From Sporomusa sphaeroides DSM 2875 (GTDB lineage: Bacteria; Bacillota; Negativicutes; Sporomusales; Sporomusaceae), in assembly GCF_001941975.2 (NCBI RefSeq), contig NZ_CP146991.1, positions 3,717,001 through 3,781,000 of the forward strand: 64,000 bases of DNA. The letters are read 5' to 3'. The position numbers and the translations under genes were made by a program. Each line of letters starts with the position of its first letter. Position 1 is the stretch's first letter. This document shows, piece after piece, positions 63,820-64,000 of the stretch. A model generated the notes under the pieces. The model worked only from the letters and a program-made list of their open reading frames with translations. It was not told where the DNA came from and ran no database searches.

Positions 63820-64000
63820 ATATCCTGTTAGTAGACGACGATACCGGCAGCCGTACGTCGGTCGGCAAATTCCTGCGCCGGCATGGACATGAAATAACCG
63901 AGTGCAGCAATGGGGAGGAAGCGCTGGCTGCCTTTTTAGCCGGAAGCTTCCCTATGATTTTAACAGATATCAGAATGCCTGCCATGTCCGGCATCGATTT
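63816..64000 (+). CDS. Response regulator, receiver domain start (partial)
   Basis: The frame starts with TTG at 63816, overlapping the kinase stop as TTGA, after AGAGGAGG. It reads LNILLVDDDTGSRTSVGKFL and continues to MILTDIRMPAMSGID, with the acidic pair and the phosphoacceptor aspartate (LTDIRMP). The window ends here, so the output domain is unknown; an AAA+ sigma-54 activator is likely for this kinase class but not shown. It forms the cognate pair of the kinase. Confidence 0.9.
   Translation, partial: MNILLVDDDTGSRTSVGKFLRRHGHEITECSNGEEALAAFLAGSFPMILTDIRMPAMSGID

Overview
The window comes from an anaerobic bacterium whose coding style points to a Firmicute, probably a Negativicutes/Sporomusaceae-type organism. 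The grounds are strong GGAGG-type ribosome binding sites, frequent GTG and TTG starts, a T-box leader, sigma-54 catabolic operons, a HelD helicase, an oxygen-sensitive B12-dependent fermentation and selenium-linked molybdenum hydroxylases. The taxonomic placement is inference. No rRNA, tRNA, CRISPR array or phage was seen.

Layout. (1) 1-2.5 kb: the 5' part of a dCache chemoreceptor (minus strand, cut by the window edge) and an IS110-family element. (2) 2.5-5.8 kb: a YqeB-type selenium/molybdenum hydroxylase accessory gene, a sodium:solute symporter with a small membrane partner, and an unknown 79-residue protein. (3) 5.9-28.0 kb: an apparently complete nicotinate fermentation locus of the Eubacterium barkeri type in two leftward operons. 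One runs from mgm at 16.1 kb through glmL, a NiaP-like transporter, hnr and a UPF0280 gene to a single-chain molybdenum hydroxylase. The other runs from a PF06684-like gene at 27.8 kb through two enamidase-like genes, hgd, dmdA, dmdB, mii and dml to hmd. A sigma-54 activator gene lies between them. Together they should convert nicotinate through 6-hydroxynicotinate, tetrahydro-6-oxonicotinate, 2-formylglutarate, 2-(hydroxymethyl)glutarate, 2-methyleneglutarate, 3-methylitaconate, dimethylmaleate and dimethylmalate to propionate and pyruvate. (4) 28.2-30.6 kb: a guanine deaminase and a methyltransferase. (5) 31.0-47.8 kb: a purine/urate-type catabolic operon (dpaL, ygeY, a D-aminoacylase-like gene, an NCS2 permease, hydA, a molybdenum hydroxylase, ridA, ygfK, ssnA) with its own sigma-54 activator. 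(6) 48-64 kb: an exported PrcB-like protein, a cysteine-cluster protein, a DUF1232 protein, a drug-type MFS pump divergent from helD, an alanine T-box with alaR-alaT, an NCS2 permease with a P1-family hydrolase, a soluble hydrogenase-like/chemoreceptor hybrid, and a PAS histidine kinase with the start of its response regulator.

The most striking regulatory signal is a roughly 190-bp module present three times (near 16.3, 27.9 and 30.8 kb). Each copy has a near-perfect -24/-12 sigma-54 promoter, a 44-bp inverted repeat (20-4-20) about 82 bp upstream, and a second related site 78-80 bp further out. The arms of the repeat have changed in compensating pairs between copies. Two copies drive the nicotinate operons; the third points at a methyltransferase with no known role in the pathway. 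The purine operon has its own sigma-54 promoter and a different operator family (TATCA-N3-TGATA, three copies, two of them inside a perfect 24-bp-arm palindrome). Other notable points are a nicotinate-dehydrogenase candidate without an FAD subunit, an enamidase paralogue lacking two metal ligands, a UPF0280/ApbE-like gene beside the covalent flavoprotein Hnr, and the hydrogenase-like chemoreceptor.
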